A stretch of DNA of 64,000 bases, taken from assembly GCA_963942565.1 (NCBI GenBank), contig OZ012694.1, positions 35,434,950 through 35,498,949 of the forward strand, written 5' to 3'. Source of the stretch: Maea johnstoni (taxonomy: Eukaryota > Annelida > Polychaeta > Spionida > Magelonidae). Numbering within the stretch: position 1 is the first letter of the stretch; every line of letters begins with the position of its first letter. Both the position numbers and the translations under genes were made by a program. This document shows positions 48,526 to 60,530 of the stretch, in pieces. The notes under the pieces are model-generated. The model searched no databases. It worked only from the letters and a program-made list of their open reading frames with translations, and was not told the origin of the DNA.

Positions 48526-50473
48526 TCCTGCAAGCACCTGTTCCCGGATTCTATCTCATCGCGATATAACCTAAGACGTAGATTTAGTAACATAAACCCT
48601 AATCCCCCCTCTCTGTCAGCTATGAATGTGTCCTGTGCTGACAGGTAGCAGGGTCATACATCCATTCTCCCTGTAGGATAGATAGAGAGGTAGGTAGGCA
48701 TCATGAGGCAGGTGAGGTGGGTAGGTGCTGTTGTACTCTGTCGCTCCAGGTGAGCTGCGGCAGGCAGGCATGAGGCCCAGCAGCCAGATCCATGGTACAC
48801 GAGTGCCCCTATTATGCTGGCTGTTGGTTTGTCAACAGTGGTAACTGGATAGGCATGGCGCTGGCAAAAGTCTCTGTTGACTCACACCCACAGGCTTGTC
48901 GCTCACTGAGAGGACAGCAAATATTGGATCAGCTCAAGTTTTCATCTCTGCTTAACCCCATCACGCCCAGTCTTCTCAGCTCCATGCTTGCGTGAGACTC
49001 CTTTATGTATTTTATGTATACATGGTCCAACAAGGACCAAAACACAATACTGTATACAGCTTTAATTTGGAGTGCTAAAAATTTCGCTTTACAGCTCTGC
49101 TGGAGGGTATTTGTGCTACCTTATAATTGTGCATTCAAGCACTCAAACTATATATTTCTTATTATTCAGATGTTTATTTGAAGGATTTTATTTTGGCGCT
49201 ACCATGAGGAGCGCAAAAATAGCGAAAATTAAATGCCTCTAAAAATACCAGTTATACAGTACAAGCCTGGTAGGGGAAGTAGCAACTGGAATCTACTAGT
49301 CCTACTTCAACCTTTACTAGCCCTGCTGCACAATCAAAATACTTATTATAATTTAACCCAGTTTATCACCTAAATGTGCAAGAACTTGCTATTCATTTGG
49401 ATCTTACAATAAACACCAATCAAGATGTCATCATGTCACATTTTACTTCGACTGGTAAATTTGGACTAGTCTAGTAGGAAAAATGTTGAAATCTATTTAT
49501 ATCATTTTGCATTATTTCGACATTGGAAATATTGACTTGCATATATATATATATATATTCATTTATAGAAAATTAGAAAACCAAGAAAAATATGTGCACT
49601 GCTCTCAAAGAAAAAAAACCTTAACTTACCTACTTATGACCTTTTCCCTTCAGTGTTAGTGCACCTTGTCATGTTTCACATGTCAAGATATTATTAATGT
49701 ATGGTGTTTTCCCCGTACAACAACATGCAAGTACTAAGTTCACGTCAATGATCGTAAAAACACTATCTCTAATCGCAAACCTGGAATAAATAATTCATCT
49801 GTCACAGTTCAAGCTTTCTAATGGTATGATTCATTTATGGGTGATTTTAAGTGCTGTCATTTGTCAATGTCACCCAATTACTGAAACTTTTTTAACTTGT
49901 AAAGCAATATCTCTACTGAGTGCATTTATGAGACTGGGTAGGTCTTGAGGCAATTTCAAAGCTGTGATTAACGCTATAAGTAAATGAAATATGGAAAGGA
50001 ATGTTTTTCAGTATGCTAATTAGATAATTGGATAATGAGAATTCCAATGTGTAATGTTATTATTCCCATATTAATCCTGAGTGCAATTTGCCTTCACTTC
50101 TTGGAAAAATTCAGATTTTTGATGATTGCTACTTTTATATAGGCTGTAATCATGACTTCATAGCCAGTTATATAAGTGATGAAGGAAAACGGAGAGCCTG
50201 GCAAAATCCTACTCCTAACTTGGAGTCACTGGCAACTTTGTCACATGCCACGGGCAGGATTCATAGCTGGGCAGTGGTCCTACACTTCTTGGGTTTGACC
50301 ACCTCATGTGATGCTGTATTTGTACTAAAAAAATTGGATCAAGCCTAGTGTGAAAAAATGCTTAAGGGTGAATTAAAAAGTTTAAGGGTTAATTAAAAAT
50401 CTTGATTAAATGGCTCTAGGCCTATGGCCAATCTATAGTCCAGCTTATTCTCAAACCAGTCACTGCCCTACCC
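48526..50473. other. Intron sequence, no gene seen
   Basis: AT-rich unique sequence; a family 2-like start (TTAACCCCATCACGCCCAG) occurs at about 48952. No exon recognised. Confidence 0.4.
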
Positions 50474-50726
50474 TTAACCCTTATGCAGCTGGTGGATAAT
50501 TTTATCAAAAAAATACAAAATGTTGCAAAAAATCTGAAGGATTACTGAAGTCCTGGCACATGGGTACACATCTGCAGTAGTACTGAACGAGTAATGAATG
50601 ATGAATGAATGAATGAATACCAACGTGACAAGGTTCAAAATTTGAACCATTTGAACTTCAAATGGTTTTTAAAAATCTGCTTCCTTGTGCTTTGAACAAA
50701 AATAGCCTTAGCATTAGAAGGGTTAA
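50474..50726 (-). mobile_element. TTAA MITE family 1, reverse copy with local expansion
   Basis: It begins TTAACCCTTATGCAGCTGGTGG and ends TTAGCATTAGAAGGGTTAA. It contains a short GAAT expansion (50590-50618) and a duplicated TTTGAACC/TTTGAAC phrase, explaining its 253 bp length. Confidence 0.82.
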
Positions 50727-50959
50727 GTTCTTAAATCTGTATGTCTACTGTATCGGCCGATGACCTTGCCCAACCCCCTCCTCTTTGTACTACTCCTGCC
50801 ATATGAGTGTGGCTGTGGAGTGGTGGTTTTATGATAATGGTGGTGTGTGTGTGCATTAGTTTATCATGCTGCTGTTCCTCCCCTATCACCACTCCAGGTG
50901 CGCTGTCACTCAGCAGGTGTAAATCATACTCACTTAGCCACCTTATCATCTCAAATACC

Positions 50960-50990
50960 TCCTCCTCCTCCTCCTCCTCCTCCTCCTCCG
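50960..50990. repeat. (CTC)n microsatellite
   Basis: A run of CTC units. A similar short run lies at about 54299-54318. Confidence 0.9.
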
Positions 50991-51141
50991 GCAGGTGTGT
51001 GTGTGCACCAATAACCTCCTAACACCCAAACATCACAATTAACCCCTTACCACCCAAACAACAAATACCTCATCACGGAAATGACCTGATATACCTGAAA
51101 GTATATGAGATATATTGGTGATTAAAAACCTAATTATTGAT

Positions 51142-51357
51142 TTAACCCTTGTGTTGCTGGTGACTAATTTGGCCAATACAAAATGATGTGAAAAAAACCC
51201 TTGAAAATGACTGAAACCCTGGCACATGGGCACTTATCTGAGAGTACATAGAGATAGCTATCCAATAAATACCAATATGACTGGGTTCAGATGGTTTTCA
51301 AAAATCTTTGCATTCTTGTGCTTTGGATGCAAGTAGCCTCAGCATTGGGAGGGTTAA
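51142..51357 (-). mobile_element. TTAA MITE family 1, reverse copy (216 bp)
   Basis: It starts TTAACCCTTGTGTTGCTGGTG and ends CCTCAGCATTGGGAGGGTTAA. One of the best-preserved copies, with both TTAA flanks. Confidence 0.87.
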
Positions 51358-51820
51358 AATGTAAAATTCAGATAAATATCATATTTGATTGACTAGTCAC
51401 ATGATTTGTGGTAGTGGTTGTGGTTCTTCGAGGAAGGTAGGGTTAAGCTCTTGAGATCCTGCAAGTGCTTTACCTGTCATGCTGAGAGATGTATTACAGC
51501 GAGATGAGATATGAGCAGAGCCCCAGGCTCACTCGCTTCTTCTTTTCTCTGCTATTTCTCCAGCGGCGCAGACAAGTGGGCGTAGCTCATAAATCAGACC
51601 CCGCCATGAGAAATGAGGTTGCGTTCATGGTTCCTAGGAGTTGCTAGATTATCATCTCTGATGTCTGATAATTAACGTGGAAAATGAGCAGTTGCTGGTA
51701 AGTGGGCCGGCAACATGATAACAATGCAAACATGGGGAAATGGGACTCTGTTCCTGTGCAGAATATAACCCAGGTGGGGCCTCAGACGGAATAGCTGGAA
51801 AAGGAGAGTTACGTTGTGGA
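51358..51820. other. Intron sequence, no gene seen
   Basis: GC-richer unique sequence at 51480-51720 merging into an (ATT)n tract. No exon recognised. Confidence 0.4.
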
Positions 51821-51825
51821 ATAAA

Positions 51826-51856
<31 letters not shown>

Positions 51857-51980
51857 CATTATTATTATTATTATCATTATTATTTTTATTGTTATTATTA
51901 TTATTGTTATTATTATTATAATCGACATCATTATTATTGTTATTATTATTATTATCATTATCATTATTATTATTATTTGA

Positions 51981-52027
<47 letters not shown>

Positions 52028-52085
52028 GTTATGATTATTATTATCATCATCATTATTAGAATTATTGTCATCACCATCATTTATA
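51821..52085. repeat. (ATT)n/(ATC)n microsatellite
   Basis: About 260 bp of ATT with GTT and ATC interruptions, preceded by AATAAATATT. Poly-Tyr and poly-Ile frames are artefacts. Confidence 0.96.
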
Positions 52086-52618
52086 TCTTGGAAGCTTTCT
52101 TGATGTCTGTCTCTGTGGTAGTTGCAATTCTCTATTCTTATACATCCATGAGCAACTTCCCTCCAAATAGGGCTACTAATTCATGAATATAAAAGATCAA
52201 TTTATTTGATTTACATAAGCTCAAAGTTCCCTCCCCCATTGTTCTTTATCAGGCTAAGAGCACTACATGTATGCCTAGAGAACAAGGGTTAATTGTTTAT
52301 TGATATGATGTAACCTATGTCCCCCTCTTTATCTCTATGGGATCAGTGTGATTGAAGGCATAATACACACTGATTGAGGTTAAAGTCTCCAACACAAAAA
52401 TGATCATCTAGTAAGTCAACAGTGTGATTGAATTACATCTAACGCTTATGAATATGAACTAGATCATCAGCCTTTGATTACATAGATAGCTTTAAACAGA
52501 TGAGACATTTGTTATCACTATATGGGCAGAGCCCCTATGAGTATTAGATATTGTGCAGAGCTGATATAACGTGATGCACCCTCAGTGTAAATCCAATGTT
52601 TCATGTTTATGGACCCTG

Positions 52619-52771
52619 GGCCCAGTTGCACAAAATATCTCAATGGTAGTACTTTCTTTAAGTTTACTTTATATGGTTTCCTTTGATTTTGTGTCCTTAA
52701 GGCACCATATGGATACAATTAAGGTAGGGAAATCTTTGCCTCAAGGAAATTTATAATAGTGCAACAGGGCC
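52619..52771. mobile_element. MITE with GGCCCAGTTGCAC ends, 153 bp
   Basis: Left end GGCCCAGTTGCACAAAATAT. Right end, read inward, GGCCCTGTTGCACTATTATA. Inverted ends of about 13 bp differ by one base. Further in, ATCTCAATGGTAGTAC on the left and CCTTGAGGCAAAG (reverse) on the right are loosely related. No clear target duplication, so the superfamily is open. Confidence 0.6.
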
Positions 52772-53256
52772 TTTCATATCAGTGTATCATAGGCTAAACT
52801 CTTCTTCATGTCTTATTTCTACATAGTAAAATCAGGTTTGGTTGATTAGTAAACTTTTTACATTTTTCTCTTTAAAACACTAAAATTGAAGAAAAAATAT
52901 ATATATATTAAAGTTATACTGTGAAGTAGATAAAAAGGTCTTCTTTCAGAAAATATATTGTCTAGTGGGTGTTAGAATTCCCTGAGGAGAATGTTAGCTA
53001 TTGTCCTATGTTCTGGACCTACCTTAATACATGGTTCTATGTATACCTGCTATCCCTAGTTCTGAGCACATGAGTTCTCTTTCATGGAGGGTTAATGGGT
53101 GTAATGTAAGCATAAATGCTTACACATGTATGCCCTGTGTTTATAATAACCAGACGCACATCATGTCTGTCATCTGAGGCCACTATCTGGGAAGCAGGAC
53201 TTGATGAACCCTTTCATGCTCCTGTAAACTAGGTATTAAAAAGGCCATCATATATG
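52772..53256. other. Intron sequence, no gene seen
   Basis: AT-rich unique sequence. Nothing recognised. Confidence 0.4.
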
Positions 53257-53463
53257 TTAACCCTTTCCAGGCTACATTCATCCAAAGTATGAGGACACAA
53301 AGATTTTTGAAAACCATCTAAACCCTGTCATGCTGGTACTCATTGAATAGCTCTCACGGAGTACTCTCAAACGAGTACCCATGTGCCAGGGTTTTATTCA
53401 TTTTTCAGCTTTTTTGCATTATTTTGTATTGGCAAAATTAGCTGACAGCATTTTATGTGTTAA
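53257..53463 (+). mobile_element. TTAA MITE family 1, copy (207 bp)
   Basis: It starts TTAACCCTTTCCAGGCTAC and ends TTTTATGTGTTAA. The right end is degraded but the TTAA is retained. The interior GAGTACTCTCAAACGAGTACC block is present. Confidence 0.8.
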
Positions 53464-53807
53464 CACAGGGTCTAATGGTTACCATGGGGTGGTGGGCGGG
53501 GTGGGGCAGAGATAGAGGAGATGTGCTGTCCTCACTGACCCCACTCCTCTACTGCACTTGTTGCACTCCTAACAAGGGCCCTGCATTATCCTGACATTGT
53601 GCCGTGGGTGTGTCAGGGAATGGGAACAAGGTCTTCTCTTCTCTTGAATGGTGGCTGTCACACATAGCTACCTTAGACCTACGGATTCATCACAAGCTGT
53701 AGTTGGGTACAATAAATGGCTGGGTTGGCATATGATCCTCAGTTAGACCAGTCATGCTGTGCGTTCCACACTCCCAGAATTCATAGAATTATGTGAAAAC
53801 GAACTGA

Positions 53808-53812
<5 letters not shown>

Positions 53813-53900
<88 letters not shown>
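53813..53900. repeat. (AT)n microsatellite
   Basis: Pure AT/TA tract of about 88 bp. Confidence 0.97.
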
Positions 53901-53904
<4 letters not shown>

Positions 53905-54091
53905 ACTTCAGGTTTGTATCCAGGATTTCTGTGTAGAGGGTGGGGGGTGTTCATTCTATAATTGGTTTTAATCAAACGTTTCAATAAATGATATTTCTTA
54001 GCAAGAAAATCAAGTTTATCAACCCCTTGAACCCACTATGCCACTGTTATGTGAATCTAGGGTATTCAAATGTAAAGGAGTCGACTTTTTG

Positions 54092-54160
54092 CTGGTGTTG
54101 CTTGTTGACCTCTCAGTGCTCTGATGACCTTGACCCCCAATGACCCTGACCTCATCCTGT
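54092..54160. promoter_or_regulatory. Cluster of nuclear-receptor half-sites
   Basis: Five TGACC-type half-sites in about 70 bp: TTGACCTC, ATGACCTTGACCCC, ATGACCCTGACCTC. Spacing is irregular. A similar cluster lies at 58275-58335. Confidence 0.3.
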
Positions 54161-54474
54161 ACATCCTGATTGATTATTTCTCTGAATGCAGGGACGTGCT
54201 GCTGCCGGTGAGGTGCGGAGACTGACAGTCAGAGATGATAGAAGGTCTCCCATCTGCTGTGTATGGCCAGGGAAGGCTATTGAACACTGAACTGCTCGCT
54301 CCTCCTCCTCCTCCTCCAGGGAGATTAGCACTAATTGAAACCACTAAATCTGCCATGCTCTGAATTGAAATGGGAGTTTATGGCGGCACAGCATAGGAAA
54401 TGGCTACTAGAGCCAATGGTTGTTATTACAATGGCGCAGGGGACAACAACCTCGATTCCTGAACTTTCAGCAGC

Positions 54475-54648
54475 TTAACCCTTCCAATGCTGAGACAACT
54501 TTCATCCAATCCTTTTGTTTTGGTATTTATTGGATAGCTTTCGCTGAGAACTCTCGGATGAGTACCCATGTGCCAGGGTTTCATTTGATTTTTAGGTTTT
54601 TCGCATCATTTTGTAGGGCAAATTAGCCACCAGCAACATAAGGGTTAA
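54475..54648 (+). mobile_element. TTAA MITE family 1, internally shortened copy (174 bp)
   Basis: It starts TTAACCCTTCCAATGCTGAG and ends CACCAGCAACATAAGGGTTAA. Lacks about 30 bp of the left interior compared with 19600-19800. Confidence 0.84.
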
Positions 54649-54708
54649 GGTTTGAGCTATATACAGGGATAGGGGAGGGGGCACAGGATAACCATGACTG
54701 GATAGGGA

Positions 54709-54850
54709 TGTGAGAAAGTCACCAGTGACTTGGTGTTAGGCAGTGGTTTTCTTGGGTTCTACGGTTTCCTCCATGATTTGTCATTTGCCAGTTATGATTA
54801 AGCCTTAATAGCAGAAAAGGTAATGGTAAAATAATATTCCAAATTCAATT
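54709..54850. repeat. Dispersed repeat, CCTCTGGTTTCCTCCACC type, copy
   Basis: Shows GAGAAAGTCACCAGTGACTT, GGTGTTAGGCAGTGGTTTTC and CTACGGTTTCCTCCATG in the same order as at 36355-36570, then TTCCAAATTC. Confidence 0.55.
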
Positions 54851-55149
54851 TGAAAAAAGTGGTTAATTGAATGAGTTTTAGTATGAATTCCATCTCTAAT
54901 AGTACAGTAGTTATACAATCATCAGTGGTAGTTAGATGTAAGCCGTCTTATCTGAGTAGAGGAGGTATTTAAAACATGCATGGGGAGGACCATGTTTTAT
55001 TCATGCTGGCGGCTCTCTGCTACTGTATCAGCAGTCTGGGAAAGTGCCTGCCTGGCGTCACTCCCATATAAATCCATTGAGTGATATTGATTCATTCCTC
55101 CACGGCTAAGAGCAAAGAGATTAGTATGAGTACAACTCCTGGCCTCGCC

Positions 55150-55560
55150 TGTCTGTGATTGTAATCATAGTTTCCATGTTTTCGGTATGTTTTGCCACAC
55201 TTGGCAACTAGCGTAGGTTTGGTTTGTTAGAATGTACATTGTAACTGTTCTTGTCATTCTGTGAACATAATCACAGTGTCCATGTTTTCGTTATTTTTTG
55301 CCACACTTGGCAACTAACGTAGGTTTGGTTTGGTAGGATGTACATGTCTTTCAACAGTTTTTGTCATTCTGTAGTTGTAATCACAGTGTTCATGTTTTTG
55401 GTATGTTTTGCCACACTTGGCAGCTGGCAAAGGTTTTGGTTTGTAAAGATGTACCCCTCTCTCAACAATTCATGCTGATCTGTGTTTCTAATCATAGTGT
55501 CTGAATCACAAGCTTTTTGCCCACAAAAGAGCCAGTGTAGGTTTGGTGTGAGTGATCTAA
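55150..55560. repeat. Degenerate tandem array, about 115 bp unit, 3-4 copies
   Basis: Units share AATCATAGTTTCCATGTTTT, CGGTATGTTTTGCCACACTT, GGCAACTAGCGTAGGTTTGG and TTGTCATTCTGT. The last unit is strongly diverged. Confidence 0.85.
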
Positions 55561-55619
55561 ACTAAGAGGGATGGAATTGCAAGGGCATAAAATGTGTGTC
55601 TTCCCTCATCTTCTCTCAT

Positions 55620-55850
55620 GGCTGGGTCAAGTTAGTGAGTTGCCAGTGACTTGGTGTAAGACAGTGTTTTTGCCAGCTACACTAAGCTTGAAATCAAGGT
55701 CCAGTCCAGGGCAAGTGAGAAAGTTGCCAGTGACTTGGTGTAAGACAGTGTTTTTTGCCGGGTACTCCAATTTCATCCACCACTTACAACTGGCTAGTCA
55801 CTAATTATTAATGTGGCAAAAAATTGACAAAATAAAAGGAAATTCCCATC
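55620..55850. repeat. Dispersed repeat, two adjacent partial copies
   Basis: TTGCCAGTGACTTGGTGTAA and GACAGTGTTTTTGCC occur at about 55638 and again at 55724. The second is followed by TTTCATCCACCACTTACAAC and TGGCAAAAAATTGAC, matching the dispersed family at 36355 and 54709. Confidence 0.6.
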
Positions 55851-56319
55851 TTCTCTCCTATTAACATAGATGTCCTGAAGGCAGAGAGGGCAAGCATCCT
55901 TCTAACTACATCGCAATGAGAAGATGTTGAGAAGGCACTGTTTATTCCTGCATGTTATTAGTAGTCCTGAGCTGACACCGGAGAGCTGATGATGAATGGT
56001 CATTCCTCATGAGGCTGACATTTAAGATTCCATGGAATAGGAGAAGGCAGTGGCAGTCGCTGAAGTCAAGCGCATCTCCCTTCTCTTCCTCCTCACAATC
56101 CTCAGCTAAATCTTATCCTGTTTTCTCCTGAATCAAACCTGTGTTCATACAGAAGTATCTAGACTGCAAAGCAATATTTTGAGAACATTTTGACAGAAAG
56201 TTGTTCCGTTTAGTTTTTACAGTCCCTGGTCTAATGCTCAATTTAGATATTACTTTCTGATAAAAATGTAGCCAAAAATGTAGCCAAAAAATGCCTTGAC
56301 TACTTTGATTACATCTTTT

Positions 56320-56440
56320 TGACTAGATCATTTTTCAGAAAATATCTTTGAAAGGAGAAATGTTGCTCATAGACTAATTAACTAATCTCCTTTCAATCTT
56401 TGTGATTTATTTATGCTTTCTTTTTTCAAGAATGATATTG
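56320..56440. mobile_element. Decayed MITE family 2 fragment just upstream of exon B
   Basis: Contains AAAATATCTTTGAAAGGAGA, AATGTTGCTCATAGAC and ATCTCCTTTCAATCTTTG, a family 2 internal palindrome, ending about 40 bp before the exon B acceptor. TTAA ends are not preserved. Confidence 0.5.
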
Positions 56441-56482
56441 TTCTCTGCATTTTGTACTTACTGTTTTTTTCTCTCTTTGCAG

Positions 56483-56599
56483 ACTTTCACACCTTTGGTG
56501 GACAAAGCAGGTGTAGGAAATTTTAGACTAAAAACTGTAGAATTCTTAGTGGACCATCGTCTTGAAATTACCGACCTTGGCGAAACAAAACCATACAGG
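56483..56599 (+). CDS. KDM3: KDM3/JMJD1-family histone demethylase, internal exon B
   Basis: This exon of 117 nt (39 codons, phase 0 at both ends) continues the N-terminal region begun in exon A. The acceptor is TTTTTTTCTCTCTTTGCAG ending at 56482; the donor is AGG|GTGAGT at 56600. The peptide begins TFTPLVDKAGVGNF, continues KTVEFLVDHRLEI and ends GETKPYR. From memory, human KDM3B has TFTPLVDKLGLGS, VEYLLDRELRF and then a short loop at the same place, immediately after its WPAL. The joined sequence WPGL-TFTPLVDK across the A/B junction is the strongest support for both exons and for the intron between them. The following exon was not found in the remaining 7.4 kb. Paralogue assignment within KDM3 is not possible from this piece. 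Confidence 0.93.
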
Positions 56600-57596
<997 letters not shown>

Positions 57597-57706
57597 GATA
57601 AAAACATCTGGCTCTGCGATGCTTTTTGAATTTTTTATTCAGATTTTTCATAGAGATATCGCAAAAATTGTCTGGATATTTTCAGCACTGCAGGCTTGAA
57701 TGGATT

Positions 57707-58458
57707 ACTTATATTCATAGAAATGGTTTAATCTTGGTTAAATAAAACCGTTTTGGAATAGGAAGTAAGAAAAGTCTGAATACTAAAAGCTAGAGAGAAT
57801 TTGTAATATTAACTAACTTCATACCTCTCATCTTTTCCTTGGTTAAAAAAGTATATGCATCTTCTTACAAGACCAGCCTCAACATAGCGGTTGTCAAAGA
57901 TATCAAACAATGTATGGCTTCTATTGGTCAATGTATTCTGTGCAAAGCCACATATAACCATTAATTTTGAGTCATGGTATTGATTTACAGTAGGAGGTAG
58001 AGAAAGGCTTTTAATGTGCACTATAAAGTCTTTGATACGGAGCCATACATTATATAAATGCATCCGCTCGTACTCGCACAACACAGGTATTGGCTTAGCC
58101 ACTATTCATTAGGATATAACCGAGAGTCTGAATATTTCATGAAGCTCAGATCTGTGCCGGTCGCCATGGCAACCTAATGGTGTTTACTGACTTACACAGG
58201 TGCATTCATGAGGCAGCTGTAATCCTCTCCAATAAATGTCCTGATATGGCGACTGCATTAACTCTGATGGATGGTGACCTCCGACCTTTGACCTTGCACT
58301 AGAAGAGGTCGACAAAAAGGTCACAGGGGTCAGGGTCGTTCATCACTTGTCATCTGTTAATGTCCTGATGAAAGAGACAGGCCAGAATGTGTGGGGTGTT
58401 ATTTCAACTGTGAAGCACTCACATTCAAACCTGCAGCTACACCACCACCTTTAGTTAA
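57707..58458. promoter_or_regulatory. Unique intron segment with X-box and nuclear-receptor sites
   Basis: At 58160-58173 GTCGCCATGGCAAC is an exact palindromic RFX X-box. At 58275-58332 are TGACCT, CGACCTTTGACCTTG (DR1-like), AAGGTCAC and GGGTCA. A 97-codon minus-strand frame spans 57809-58102 with protein-like composition but no family that I recognise. Enhancer function is inference. Confidence 0.35.
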
Positions 58459-58585
58459 GGCCTGAAAAAAAGAAATTGTTTGTTTCCTAAAGCAGTCTGA
58501 AAATAGAAAAGGATAGGTAGGTAGGTAAAATTTAAAAAAATTGGATTATTTTATTTTCAGACATTTCTCGCAAAATACAATGCCA
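58459..58585 (+). mobile_element. GGCC-ended MITE family, left half only
   Basis: Begins GGCCTGAAAAAAAGAAATTG then TTTGTTTCCTAAAGCAGTCTG and AGGATAGGTAGGTAGG, matching 12603-12833. The right half is missing. Confidence 0.7.
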
Positions 58586-59654
58586 TCAGTGCCCAGCATG
58601 CTAATTCCACAAGTATCAAGCTCTGTGTACAAGATACATACGTCAATTGTTGAAGGATGTTAGGAAGTAGGATGTTAGGAAGTTGTGTTTTTGCATCAGT
58701 AATTATTCAAAATCTTAACTCTGGTTGTTCGCAGTCAGAAACAGTGTGATAGATCACACTCCCTGCTCTCTTAGCCTGAGGATTTGAGGATGGGGTCAAA
58801 GAGTGCAAAAAGGACAGTGTAGGATGTCAAGAGGCCAGGACAGTTTAATGGTGGCTAGCATTAATGGCCTGTATTAACAGTGAGTGCCAGGTTCCAGCTG
58901 GTGGTTGTATTTCAATGCTGCCACTTCAGGGCTGGCTGTCTGTGTCCAAGCAAGGGGCTAACTGTGTGAAACTTCTCCACCACACTCTGTAGTATCCAGT
59001 GCTGGGCAAGGGGCTTACTATGTGAAAATGCTGGCTTCACAATCTTCATTCCTTATACGTGGAGTATGTATGCACATGAGCACTGTTCTCAATAGCCTAG
59101 CTTACTAGTGCTGGCTTATTCTTCATTAACTAGTCATTATTTTGTTACTAGTCAAGTCATTATAGTACCTTTCAGATTTGCCAGATGGCAGCACTGCTGA
59201 ATTCTCTTGTGGTTGTTAATGAATACCATAAACTGACATCTGGTGTGGAAATTAAGAACTAAACTGGACTCAGCAAGCGCAGTGAAGTTATTAAGCATTA
59301 AGCAATATACAGAATTACAAATGTATTCAGCCTGGTATCGAGGCTATGATCTCAATAGAGTGTTGTGCCCCCTTGGTAGTAAGATCTTGATGAGTGCAAC
59401 AAAACAAACTGCCTCCAGATGCCAGTAGTGTTTTAGTGCTGCCATAGTATGGTTTCTACCAACCCCAGGCCATGGCTTTCTTCTTCTCTTGAGTGCAAGA
59501 ATGATCAGATACTAGTAATGTAATGAAGACTGCTTCTTAGGGTGAGCTATCTGATAGTGTTACTTATTTCAGTGGCCCCTCACTATTTGTAATGCCCACC
59601 AGACCAAGTGCACTTGCAACAATTGCATGTCACTGGGGCATACATATCATTTCG
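58586..59654. other. Intron sequence, no gene seen
   Basis: A weak duplication, CAAGGGGCTAACTGTGTGAA and CAAGGGGCTTACTATGTGAA, occurs at about 58952 and 59007. No exon recognised. Confidence 0.4.
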
Positions 59655-60075
59655 CAAAGCTCCACCTTAAGGGTAAGAAAAGAACTAAAAGCCTTGCTAA
59701 GGTTATCTATTATTATGGGTCATGAACTTGAATATCTTAAACTGACTAGTAGCTAGTCTTTCTAGCACTCTGAGCTCCACCTTGTGATTGATATGAGAAC
59801 TAAAGGCAAGATCTGTTTATGGGTCTTGGACCAGGGCACCTTACATAGGCTGGTGGCTAGTCTGCATAGTTCTCCAGCCTCCTCCTGGTGGTTGAAAAAA
59901 TTACTAAAGGCTATATCTTGTTCTGTATAAGATGCTCTGGACCAGGGCATCTTACACAGACACAGATGGGTAGCTAGTCTTTAAAGTTTCCTGAGCTCCA
60001 CCTGTTGGTTAAGAAGTGAACTAAAGCCAAGATCTTGCTATATGGGTCCTGGACTCTAGTAGCTCGTCTATCCAC
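59655..60075. repeat. Degenerate tandem array, about 110-118 bp unit, four copies
   Basis: Units share GAGCTCCACCTT, a GAACTAAAGGCAAGATCTTG-like block, ATGGGTCTTGGACCAGGGCA and GGTAGCTAGTCT. A single relative of the first part lies at 24133-24200, so the unit is also dispersed. Confidence 0.8.
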
Positions 60076-60419
60076 TATGTACAAGTGGTGCTCCTGGCAA
60101 AGTAGCCTAGATACTTAAAAAAGCCCCTGAACTTTTTGACCTTTCCAGCAGCCGCAGAGGTCCAAAGATAACACTTTAAGTGCCTTTTTCTGTACTTCCT
60201 GTCAAACTCTCCACGCCACAGAACTCTGGTCAGTGTGACAGAAAGAACTGACCTCTCACCAACCTCCTCTCCATCAGAGAACCTAGTGGTTATGATGCCT
60301 GGCTGCTGAGCGTGCAGTAGAAGGTTCCAGTCCCTGTTGAATCTGCCTCAGGTGTGTAGGCCTGGTTGCTATACAAATGTGCAGCAATATGAGGGGCTGT
60401 CTCTGGTGGGTTGCAACAA

Positions 60420-60530
60420 AGTAGCATGAACTATCCAATGAAAACCGACATGACAAGGTTTAGATGGTTTTCATAAATCTTTGTATCCTTGTGTTTTGAT
60501 CAATGGTAGGCCCAGCATTGGAAGGGTTAA
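60420..60530 (-). mobile_element. TTAA MITE family 1, reverse half copy
   Basis: Only the part from CTATCCAATGAAAACCGACA to GCATTGGAAGGGTTAA is present; the other end is missing. Confidence 0.75.

Larger units (their letters stand above)
27900..56482 (+). other. KDM3: KDM3 intron, 28,583 bp, phase 0
   Basis: Bounded by GTAAGT at 27900 and TTTGCAG ending at 56482. Exons A and B join in frame without loss of family residues, so no coding exon need lie between them. The intron carries most of the repeats and MITEs listed for this interval. I saw no nested gene that I can support. Confidence 0.88.
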
